From Macrophomina tecta (lineage: Eukaryota > Ascomycota > Dothideomycetes > Botryosphaeriales > Botryosphaeriaceae): a stretch of 64,000 bases of DNA. Within the stretch, counting starts at the first letter, position 1. Each line of letters opens with the position of its first letter. The stretch is from assembly GCA_024180945.1 (NCBI GenBank), contig JAKSGN010000033.1, positions 1,178,001 through 1,242,000 of the forward strand, written 5' to 3'. Shown piece by piece: positions 54,796 to 64,000 of this stretch. Made by a program: the position numbers and the translations under genes. The notes below the pieces were generated by a model that worked only from the letters and a program-made list of their open reading frames with translations, did no database searches and was not told the DNA's origin.

Positions 54796-56874
54796 TTAAG
54801 CAGCGACAGTGGCATCTTCAGCCGGCTTTTCAGTGGGCTTCTCCTCTGCCTTCGAGGCATCAGTGGTTTCCGTTGTAGGCCTCTCGACATTCTTCGCATC
54901 CTCCATAGCAACGTCGCCAGCTTCGGCAGCCTTAGGTTCCTCCGCCTTGTTCTCCGCAGGAGCCTCCTCAGCATCCTTCATTTCGACATCCTTGGAAGCT
55001 TCTTCGTTGTTAGGCACTGCCTTGGACTCCTCAAGCTTAGGCTCTTCGGCCTTTGCTTCTTCGGCCTTGGGTTCCTCTGTAGCAGCCTTATCCACAGGCG
55101 ACTTAGCATCAGCCGTGTCTTCCTTCGCATCCACGCCATTGGCTTTCGCGTCTGCGGGCATGTTTTTGCCCCAAGCACTGAGTAGATCAGTGGAGCGCTG
55201 CTTGAAGTTGTAGACTTCCTCCTTGGGAATCGAATCAAGCTTTACAATAGCTTTGAGCACCTTATTAATCTTGGTCTCCTTAATGATCTTCTCTTCAAGA
55301 TCTTGATGAGATTCCAGCTGGGTGAAGTAGTCGGCCATTTGTTGCATCTCTTCCTCCTTGGGGGTCTGATCGCGCGTCAGGAAACCCTTCTGCAGGCGAT
55401 GACGCAGGTAGAGAACTGAGTTTCTTTAGTCAAAATCGAGTGCTCTTCAACATGACGTGCGGTGGCTTACTGGCTTTGGAGCGCTTCTCAAACTTCTGCT
55501 CTGGAGTGAGCTCCTCCTCGACTATCTTGGGTGTAGCTGACTCGCTCTCAGACTTCTTAGATGCCTTTGTCTTCGTGGCCGGATTCTTCTTCGCCTTGGT
55601 AACTGAAGATTCAGCGGGTGTCTTCGGACCATTCACCTTGAGCTTAGTCTTCGGGGTCTTCGCGGGCTGCGAGACTCAGTTAAATGCTAATGGAACAAGG
55701 AAACACCGGAAAACTCACCTTCTCGCCATCAGCCTCAGCATCGGCGTCCTTCTTTCGCTTCTTTGCGCTCTTCTTGCTCGCAGAATCAGAGCTACCAGCG
55801 GCATCCTCCATCTCCACATCTTCATCTTCGCCACCCTTACTCTTCCTCTTTGCCTTCTTGGCGGCCTTCTCCGCCTTTTCAGCTTCCTTAGCAGCGCGCT
55901 CTTCCGCATCTTCTGCCATGGCCTTTTCATGGTCCATGAGAAGCTTCTTGAAATAATCCAGGTCGTTGCCCTGAGCTGCAACCTTCCAAGCCTCCCAAAG
56001 GTTCTTCGCCTTCTTACCTTGCTCGTCCTTGTCGACGGCTGCCTTCACTTCGTCGAGGTTGAGGGGAGTGAGCTCCGTGTTGACTTGCCAGGCACTGTGA
56101 AAAGCGGTCAGATTGTGTCAAACAGGCGGGTGGCGCGAGACTTACAACTCATTGGTGCCTAGGAACATGACAGGATACCTACGGTCACGGACATTCTTGC
56201 CATTGTCGGCAAAGTCCTCGCGATACGTACCGTCGGGGCGAATAGCGCTGACGGGACGTTTGGTAAGCAGGGATTCAGGGAGCATCTCCTCATCGCAGAT
56301 GATGACGGGCCATGCGGCGTAGCCCTTCATCCTGGCCCACCAGTACGTGCCAGCCTGAACGTCGAGGTTGATGTTGGCCATGGACTTCTTGCTCTTGAGC
56401 TGTTTCTTGCCCTTATCGCCACCAGTAGACTTGCGCCTGCCATTCGCCTTGGGTGTTCCGTTGGCGTTGTCGCCAGCCTCGACTCCTGCGCTGGTGTCAG
56501 CAATTCATCGCTTCCAGGCGAACTCAGACCCATAGTCTCGTCAAAAGACTATACTGACCAGTCCCCTTGTCCCCAGTGTTCTCACCATCCTTCTCCGACG
56601 TAGGCTGATCTTGGCTGGTGGCGGCGGCGGATTCCTCGGCGGCAGTCTGGGCTGAAGATGAGGGGTCCATGTCAGTATCGTGGCAGGACAACAGGCCGAG
56701 CGGATGTCGCTTACCTTCCGAAGCGGTCTCAGGCTTGTTATCTTCCTTGAGGGCGGCAGTCACGCCGTCGGACGTCGCTTCAGCGGTCGTAGCCCTCACC
56801 TCGACTGCCGGTGTTGAGGTCTCTTCAGGCTTGGGGGAAGCGGCGGGCGCCGGAGCAGCAGCCGTGTCGGCCAT
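54796..56874 (-). CDS. PWWP-domain chromatin protein with LEDGF/TFIIS-N-like C-terminal domain
   Basis: Six minus-strand exons: 56874-56715, 56651-56559, 56485-56146, 56094-55719, 55666-55471 and 55415-54796, giving 594 residues. An acidic Ala/Glu-rich N-terminus is followed by a PWWP domain (about 120-210), with YWWARMKGYAAWPVI as its aromatic cage strand and FLGTNEFAWQVNTELTPL. A long Lys-rich charged linker (KKAKRKSKGGEDED, KTPKTKLKVNG) follows. A helical bundle begins YLRHRLQKGFL and continues LEEKIIKETKINKVLKAIVKL, like the TFIIS-N/integrase-binding-type domain of LEDGF/HDGF2. The tail is Glu/Ala/Pro-rich. PWWP domains read H3K36 methylation, so a role on transcribed chromatin is inferred. 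Splice sites are good and all phases agree. Confidence 0.9.
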
Positions 56875-59593
56875 TGTGGTAAAATGGATTGGCACGCGAG
56901 ATCTGGTGTCGGTCGACTCGAGGCGACGCGTTGGGGCGTGGGCGGTTGGCGTAAACACGGGTCGCGATCTTGGAGCGCGACGGGAAAGGTGTTGCGATGA
57001 TGGTGGAGTGGGATGGGAGGATGGGTGGCGATGAGGTTGATGTTCGGGCGTGGGTAGAGAAGGGTGGAGGATGGGGCCTTGGGAGTTTTCAGAAGGTCGG
57101 GGAAGAACGAGGACGGCGGAAAATGTGCCCAGCGAAGTGCTTAGTCAAGGCGGAGACGCGGACGCGAACGGACGTCACAACGCGATGCGCGACTCAACAC
57201 CGCCAAACAGTGCACTCAATTGCGTCGAGCGTGCAGGACGCGTGTCGGTCGTGTTGCTGAGCCGCGTGTTGGTTCAGTTGAGGCGAAGCGGACGAAGGAG
57301 AGGTGGTGTGGGCGACGGCCAGCCTTGGACGGGCGGAGTGTTCGCTTCACTCGCTGAGAGGAGCGGAGCGCATCAAGACCAAGCGCGCCCGAGCTTTCCG
57401 TGCGGTTGCCTGCAACGGTGACAGGAGGCTGTTGTCGGCTACGCCCTTTGCCTCACCGAGTTCTTTTGTCGATCAACTTTCTTCGTATCGCGCCATCATC
57501 TGGTCGTGAAGTAATCACTCATCACCATCTGTCCGTCCAAGCGGGGTAGGCCTGCCTCCACGCGTCTCGGGGCGCCGGTGCTGTGCCACGCCACACGAGC
57601 GAAGGCTCTGAGCAAAGACGCCAAACACCAGAAAGGAGCAGCGAGCTGTCTCTTGGAATGTAATTGTCTCGAATTTGCTACCTTGATATCTGGCTGCTCC
57701 GGCAGCCTGGCAGAATCTGTTACATGTTATCAGATGCGATCGGGGACCAGATTCGAGAGTACTTGCCACTTAAACAGAACAACATACGCAGCACTTGATT
57801 ATTCCCAACCCGCACCTCTACGTTTAGCCTTGCTCTTGAATAACGCACAGGAGAACTCCTCGCATCTCCTACATGCAGATTGGACCATGAAGCGTTGTTG
57901 CGGCTGTGGATGAAAGTCGTGACGGTTGATAGAAAGAAAGGATATTATGAGCTCCTGTCAAGGCTAAGCCTTTGTGGTTACCGTAGATGAACAAAGAGGA
58001 AATTGCAAGATAGAGTCCTGCAGAGCGGCCCTCGAGAGCAATCAATTGATAAACATTCTGCAAGAAGCGCGGAAGCGAGTGCAAAGAAGACACTGTGCGT
58101 TGTAAATAGAAATCTCTTCTGTAACCCGAGGATAAGGCGAACGACTGCTCATCAACTGGCTTCAATTCTGATCAATTTCGACGCGCTTCTGACCGCTTCT
58201 GACGCTTCTTTATGGAGGAGTTCCGTCGACTCACGCACTTTCCATTGTATTTCTGAGGAACGTCCCTTCAGGAATATCCGGAATATGCCATCGGATCCTA
58301 GCGGCATGTGTTACAGAATGCCTGTCATCCCATGGTTCGTCTTCATATCACTCGCTTGTGTGATCAGGCGGTGGTGTTGGCTTGGTGGCCAAGTTGGAAG
58401 ATATCTCAGAGTACATCTATGCGATCTCGTTGGCAGATGCGGGAATCTACAGATCGCTAATGCGCAGCATCTAACATCGCCTGTGTATGCCTTATGTGCG
58501 CTCCTGGTGCCGGACAAGGATCGCCTCGATGTGAGAGGTCATCGGTTTTAGGTAGATTCGGCGACGTACAAAAGGTAAGGCCGAGCGGGTGATCTCAAGT
58601 GACTATTAGCGTCCGAAAATGGGTTCCGAGATCATTCGCGGAGGCGGGATAGCGGATTCTGCTTTCGCGTCGCAGAGGCGTGCAGTGCGTTCTGTCGAAT
58701 CCCTCGGTGCGGGTGCGCGACGCACCCAGCCAGAATGAACAGCTCATATTCGGTGCCTGGAAACGCTGCGAGATGTTTCGATGAACGGCAGGCTCGTGAG
58801 ATCGTGGAAAGTGTTCGAGGCTGCCTGTGATCCAGTACTTGGGTGTGCAGGGCTGGCGTGTCCGACCCGGTGGACGTCGGGCGGGAAAGACTCGCTTAGT
58901 CAAGGCACGTGAAGGCCGTTGCGAGAGAACACTGCAGGACAATCTGGCAATTTATCGTGGATGCAGAATACAATAAGTGCAGTATACCTTTGGCTCCGAG
59001 GATTTGAAATCATGGAAATACCTCTCTGACTCGTTGATCCGAATGTACGCGGCCGTGCAAATGCTTATCAAAGTCAGATCGAAATCTGGGGAACCGCGTG
59101 ATGAAAAGGCAGGAAGCAAGTGCCCCTGTGACTATGTTTTGCAAGCTTAGAAGGCTACTGGAAGCTGGGAATAACGTTCAGTACCATGGCCAGGTACCGG
59201 AAAGCATAAAGTCTTTGGCGAGAAGAGCCTCATTACGCCAGTGTTTCCATTGCAGCTGCAAAGCAATACCAATATTGTAAGCCAAAGGCGGTAGAATATC
59301 TGCTTCTGGATATTATCTGCAGGCCTCGTGTTGAATACTGGCCCAATTCTCCCGCCCGCCCGCGTCCGCCCGGCTCCAAAAAAGAAAAGAAAATAAGTGT
59401 TTCATCTCGAAGTAGTACATCCTGGCGACTCTGCCTCATGAAGTGGAGGTCCATCTGCCCTTGACTTTGCTTAGGTCCATCACCCCCCAGCATGATACCT
59501 TGTGCGTTTCACACAGATCCCGAACGCCTGTCTCATGCTTATGTCCACGCCAGATGCAAATTTCCGCCCTTCTTGGGTCTTGCGTCTCTCAGT
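56875..59593. other. 2.7-kb intergenic stretch, nothing recognised
   Basis: Promoter of the PWWP gene, then DNA without supported genes. Frames up to 182 codons (58003-58551) have no protein-like pattern or family resemblance, and no repeats or RNA genes were recognised. An unannotated non-coding transcript cannot be excluded. Confidence 0.5.
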
Positions 59594-60264
59594 TCAAGGT
59601 CTCCTCTTCACAAACTCCTCCAGATCGGACTTTGTCGCAACGCCCAACACAAAGCGCCTGCTTGCGTCCGTGACGACCGCAAATTCCTGTTTCTGCCCTT
59701 CTGTACTCTTTCCTTCGAAGAAATCCTCCAGTTCCTCCAAGGGCGTGTCCATCGTGATGACCTTGTAAGCGCGACCCTTGCGTCGGAAACGCAGCATGGC
59801 GTCTTGAACGGGGCTGGCCTCCTGAACCTTGCCCTCCTTTAGGAGCTCCTTGAGGCGAGGTATGCTGAGGTATCCGAGCAGCGCGCGGTTCTCGGGCGAC
59901 ACGACCGTCAAGTGGGTATAGTCGCGCTCGAAGGCCGACATCAGGGCGTGAGAGATGGGGTCGTTCGGTGACACGGAGAGCGCCGAGGGCGGGTCAAGGT
60001 CCTCAACTGTAGCCTGCGCATCGCCATCAGCATCGAGACCAGGGGCGTTCGCAGACTTGTGGCATTGCGATTCTCGGAATCGGACGCTATCGGGACTGAC
60101 AGCGCGGGGCGGGGTGGGCTGGAGGTTTGCCGGGATGAAGAGCCCCGCCAACGATAACATCGCGCTGGGAGACTTACCCCGCGGTATTTGTCGGCCCATG
60201 GAGAGCTTGTCACAGGCTGCGGGATGCCACTGGAAGTACCGGCAGTCATTGTGCTAGCGGCCAT
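59594..60264 (-). CDS. Small CBS-domain-pair protein
   Basis: Two minus-strand exons, 60264-60178 and 60013-59594, with a 164-bp intron (longer than its neighbours, with an open frame through it), give 168 residues. After a short Ser/Thr/Pro N-terminus ending DKYRG, two CBS motifs form one Bateman module. The first is DLDPPSALSVSPNDPISHALMSAFERDYTHLTVV then LLGYLSI; the second is YKVITMDTPLEELEDFFE then FAVVTDASRRFVLGVATKSDLEEFV. CBS pairs bind adenine nucleotides or AdoMet and usually regulate a partner; no catalytic domain is attached. An alternative internal Met (60249) could also start translation. Confidence 0.9.
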
Positions 60265-60608
60265 GGTAGCGTTGTTGGGCTTGGGTGGGAGGAAAATCGT
60301 GTTGAGATTTGAGTCAAAGAAGCGGAATGACGTGGGGCAGGCAACTGAGGCAACCAGCTTTCATTTATGCAGGGTCTTCCGATGATACTTCCAGGTCACG
60401 CACATCACCACAAGGCTGTGGACGGTGTTGAAGCGCCCGAACGCGCACTTTAGTTGGCTTTGGCTGAAGGCGCTATCAATCTGAGCCTGAATATAAGGCA
60501 TCGCAGTATCTCTATGAATTATCTTGAAGCTACCCAGCCTGTACCACTACTTATCTTGACCCTATGATTGTCTCTCAAGGGAAGAAAAGTGAAGAAGAGC
60601 TCTCGTTC
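60265..60608. other. Short spacer, nothing recognised
   Basis: Promoter of the CBS gene and 3' end of UBA3, both on the minus strand. No features. Confidence 0.6.
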
Positions 60609-62214
60609 TCACTCTGTAAACACCAGCTTATACTTAAAGTCGGTCGCAAATGCTGGATCAGTGACAGCAACTTCCTCTCCATTGTCCACCAAATCTGCCA
60701 GCTTCCTCTTGAGGTTCGGACGCGTTTGCTCTTCCAAGCTCGGGGGAAATTGTTGGTAGAGCGTCTTGGCCTCTGACCTGATGCTTGGCTTCTTGAATTG
60801 CCTGTGTCCTACGTCAGCTGCGCACTCCGAATCGAATTGGAAAGACTCACGTATCCGGCCTCTCGGCCAGAATCTCCAGGAATGATTCCAGAGACCTCTT
60901 GGGATCAACCTCAATCTTCTTCGCAAGATTGCCGCAGATAGGGCAGTCATCCTTCTTTTGGTGCTCAAATGTATACGTGTATACACTGTCGTCTCCAGTG
61001 TACATCATGTAGTTGCCGTTGCCCATCTCTGGGACGCCAAGGGGAGGGTTCGTGTTCGTGGCGATCTTGAAAGCCTCATTGCAACATGCCGCCGCGATAA
61101 TAGCATTAGTTGAAGCTATTGCAGGAATGATGTTTTTCACCACGCCCTGGGTCATGGAATACGTTACGCCAGGAATGTTGAACTCCTTGGCTCGCGTTAG
61201 GGCCTTGTTGTACAGCCAAGTAATGTGCTCCGGGTCATCAGTGTCAAGAGTATCTCCCTTCCGCTCCTCCTCCCAAGCGATGATGTGTGCCCACTCAATG
61301 CAGTGCTGAGGCTGTCTCGGAATGGTAGCAAGAGTACAGAGAGGAACTGCAGCCCGCGGTGCGTGCATGTCAAGTTGACACTCGATACAAGAAGTCAAAG
61401 TAGGTAGGATGACACGCGCCTGGCCCTTGAAGCCTGTTAGGAATTGTTAGAGATGACCCACTTTGCTTCTCTTCGAAGACACAATATCTCACCTTCCGTG
61501 CCGCCGTCAATAAGTGGCTTGAGCGAGTCCGGTTCGTCCATATCGACCATTCCCACCAGCGTAGCGTTAATCCACCTACGCGCCTCGATACTGTCGAGAC
61601 CGCAGACTACCATGCCAAACTGCATATAGTAGTCCTCGCCTTTGTCCTGGATTTTGCCGCAATAGGGAGTGATTTTGACGCCTTTAACGCGCTTTTCTAC
61701 AAACCGAGCAGCAACCTCAGCCTTGTACTTACCCACATCGGCTTGGCGGAAAAGGAATTGGCGGTTAAGGTTCGACACATCAATTGTGTCTGTAAATTGA
61801 GTAAGCCGTGGAATTCGCAGGTCCAGCATTGCTGCATACCCATATCGATTACGTGGATGTCCTTGAAACCTGATAGAGCAAGATCTTTGAGAATCTCACA
61901 GCCTAGGCCTCCGGCGCCACTGTCTGCTGTGAGTAACATGGGGCTTTAATAAGATCTCACAAACGCACATGACCCTAGACAGGTGTCAGCAACTTATCAG
62001 TGCAACAGGAATTCAAGCGCACTCACAGAATTTTCATGCTGCCCAAGGTGTCAAGGTGTGTCGTGCTTGGCTCCCAGTCGGGATCCGTGAATGGGCCCCG
62101 CCGATTGAGGATATTCTGGAGGTATTTCCTGGAAGTTGTTAACTGACGACTGTCTGTTGGCTCCCACTGAGTCATATACCATCTTGCAGGAACAGATTCG
62201 ACGCCGTCAGCCAT
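60609..62214 (-). CDS. UBA3: NEDD8-activating enzyme E1 catalytic subunit Uba3
   Basis: Six minus-strand exons: 62214-62027, 61974-61969 (6 nt), 61919-61840, 61789-61493, 61433-60851 and 60801-60609, giving 448 residues. The ATP-binding motif [16 protein letters not shown] is complete only if the 6-nt microexon is used; skipping it keeps frame but deletes Val-Ile. Further hallmarks are [53 protein letters not shown] and the zinc pairs CIEC and CPIC. The catalytic Cys lies in [18 protein letters not shown], and [20 protein letters not shown] follows. The C-terminal ubiquitin-fold domain ends VFTE. With Ula1 it adenylates and transfers NEDD8/Rub1 to Ubc12 for cullin control. It is divergent from TEL2. 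Confidence 0.96.
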
Positions 62215-62476
62215 GGTGTGTGGTGAGGGAACGCGTTTCAATGTTGACGTGCGGCGGAAGTGACAGGTCGGGGGAGAGGCGGAGCCGTTTGGAGATACTA
62301 ATGGATGGCGTCAAAGCTCCCGCCTACGTATCGATAAGCCCGCTCCGCTGCCTGAACTGTGGCATCCGTGCACCGCTGCGATTCGCCCGCACCAAAGGCT
62401 TTCCCTCCATCTCTTGCCTTTTCCATCTCGCCCTCGCATCCGTTTGACTGCAGCAACATGAGGGCTGCGCGCAATC

Positions 62477-64000
62477 ATGGATGAACTTCTTACGGCTGTC
62501 AGCACCACCAAGCCCAGGCTCGTCGAGACCCTTGATAAGCAGTCAAATCCATCTCAACCAACTGAGCATGCGAGGACCGACGATATAAACTCTCCAGAAC
62601 AGGCACTCGCAGCTTTGCGCGACCAACCCAACGCCGAGACACTTCGCCGCATTCTGCGTTATCTTCGCGGCACCGTCTCATCTTCTACTGGTTTTAACAT
62701 AAGAGTTCCGGGGTCGCTCGCGGCGCAGATCATCAATACGCTCCTGAACGATACCCTTCCAAACTATTGGGATGCATGGCCGGAGACGTCCTCGCGTGGA
62801 AATGATAGGATCCTCTTTCTTGAATGCTTGAGAAGTGTTGGCGGTATCGGCGCCATTGTTGCACGTCTCAAGAGCTTGACACAAGAACTGCAAAGGCAAC
62901 AGCAGCAGCAAGTCACTAAGCCCCACGGCACCGAGCAGCTGCTTCGAATAACCTTTGAAGCACTTACGCATCTCCTGCAGGAATCTCTTGTGCAGGACCT
63001 GTGGCAGGACATTAACGATTTCATAAGCGCCCCCACACAAAGACAGCTCCTCTGGCGCGAGTTCGTTTCCCTCACTGCGACGGGTAAGATCATCTCCGTT
63101 ACAGCACAAGCAATCGACTCTCTCAAGAGTGCTGAAATTATAACCGTCAATCCTTGGTATGCCTCCGGAACGAGATACGCGGAGTGGCTGGGGTGTGCGA
63201 TTGCCTTGTTTGCCTCCAAGGGATATCCCGAAGGAACCGACCCTTTGAATTTCTCTCAAAGTGCCGCAATCCTTCTTGGGAAGTCCTTTACCATAGGGTA
63301 CACCGGTAGGCATTGGCCCTTGCTTCTATAACGACAGTAACTAATGTGCAGACCACGTAATATGGGGATTTCTCGCTCGGGTTTCTATCCAGGACACCGA
63401 AAAGGTCTCGAATTTCTTGCGCGTACTTCAAAGGCTCCGAGCTCATGAACAGAGGTTGTTTTTGCTAGCGTTGCTCAGAGTCTTATCGGAGAAGGTCCTC
63501 ATTGGCGCCTCGGTTCAGGCACAGGACCTAAAATCAACATCGAAAGCTATTGCTGGCTCTGTGGCATTGGTGCAAGCAATCATCAATAGCAGTGAACCGT
63601 TGAAGGAGAGTCTGGTCTCCTGGCTCACTAATTCAGCAAGTGGCAGTGCCAGTGTCTCATTCGCTACAAGGCGTGTGGCTGTAGCTGCATTGCAGTCTGA
63701 CGAAGGTAAAACCGTTTGCCCAAGCAAGGGTTATACAAAGTGTTAAGCAGAGAATAGACCGCATATGCAAAGTCTTGGAACGGAGCATGGAGCAATTCGG
63801 AGATGAGCTCTTCATCAGGCATACTCCAATACTACAGCAAGAAGGTAGCTTGTCCATACATGAGTTGCCAGAACTCTTCACTGACAGAGCTCAGCCTTGA
63901 CGCAAATCCTTTTGATGTCCTGCGGATATATTCACCGCACGCAGCCAATGCTCCTCTTCACGCTGGCGAGATCAAGCGTGCACATGAAGGGCACTTCAAA
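62477..64000 (+). CDS. TEL2: Telomere length regulation / TTT-complex protein Tel2 (partial, runs off the right edge)
   Basis: Exons 62477-63305, 63352-63705, 63773-63844 and 63895 to beyond 64000. The N-terminal part is a helical repeat (SPEQALAALRDQPNAETLRRILRYLRG, LAAQIINTLLNDTLPNYW, LLECLRSV-type FLECLRSVGGIGAIVARL) with a Gln run. Splicing then gives HVIWGFLARV, and a 67-bp intron yields VLERSMEQFGDELFIRHTPILQQE. The last visible exon reads TQILLMSCGYIHRTQPM then LLFTLARSSVHM, a conserved Tel2 core I recognise. Tel2 with Tti1/Tti2 and Hsp90 stabilises PIKK kinases (TOR, ATM, ATR). Alternative acceptors for intron 2 either break frame or leave a 19-nt intron. Only about a third to a half of the protein is in the window. 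Confidence 0.85.

Noticed and set aside
58003..58551. 182-codon plus-strand frame
   Set aside because: No protein-like composition, start context or motif.
63706..63724. 19-nt intron in TEL2 giving a longer open frame
   Set aside because: Too short to splice; the acceptor at 63772 gives a normal 67-bp intron and restores the family sequence.
1..64000. CRISPR, prokaryotic operons, IS elements, LTR or TIR transposons
   Set aside because: No spaced direct repeats, terminal repeats, transposase or reverse-transcriptase motifs were found; the DNA is clearly eukaryotic nuclear.

Overview
This window comes from the nuclear genome of a filamentous ascomycete (Pezizomycotina). A Dothideomycete-like lineage is my best guess, with low certainty. 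The genes are separate transcription units on both strands, interrupted by short GT-AG introns (about 45-80 bp). The products are typical fungal ones: Cgr1, a mitochondrial ornithine carrier, the peroxisomal protein PMP24/PXMP4, Rrn3, Mde1, Uba3, Tel2 and a Cla h 7/Alt a 7-type flavodoxin-like protein. I see no operons, no transposon, no CRISPR array and no PKS/NRPS core gene. Exon boundaries were worked out by hand from splice sites, reading-frame phase and remembered family patterns. Starts and small exons are therefore inferences unless stated.

Left part (0-25 kb): possible last exon of an upstream gene, an ANCHR/ZFYVE19-like zinc-finger protein, an MFS transporter, CGR1 divergent from the ornithine carrier, PMP24, a hypothetical gene with unresolved 5' end, a large disordered protein opening with six 45-bp tandem repeats, a PWI/SR splicing-matrix protein, an MBL-fold protein with an N-terminal zinc ribbon, a secreted FAS1 protein, and divergent from it a protein with an eight-fold GX3 repeat.

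Middle (25-47 kb): a Cdc1/Ted1 metallophosphoesterase preceded by an overlapping uORF, a secreted L-amino-acid oxidase with a TATA box, a mitochondrial PPR-like protein, a large Ste20/GCK-family kinase with a repeated tail motif, a small glycine-rich protein, a clearly decayed catalase pseudogene, the Pol I factor RRN3, and an intron-containing tRNA-Gln(CTG).

Right part (47-64 kb): a flavodoxin-like quinone reductase, MDE1 of methionine salvage divergent from an NmrA-like NAD(P)-binding protein, a PWWP protein with an LEDGF-like C-terminal helical domain, a two-CBS protein, UBA3 (with an inferred 6-nt microexon) and, divergent from it across 262 bp, TEL2, which runs off the window end.

Most genes are unrelated housekeeping genes and do not form a pathway. 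The items most worth a second look are the catalase pseudogene, the UBA3 microexon, the GX3-repeat protein, the kinase-tail repeats, the paired MIM1-like motifs in the ANCHR-like protein, and the PWWP plus LEDGF-like architecture.
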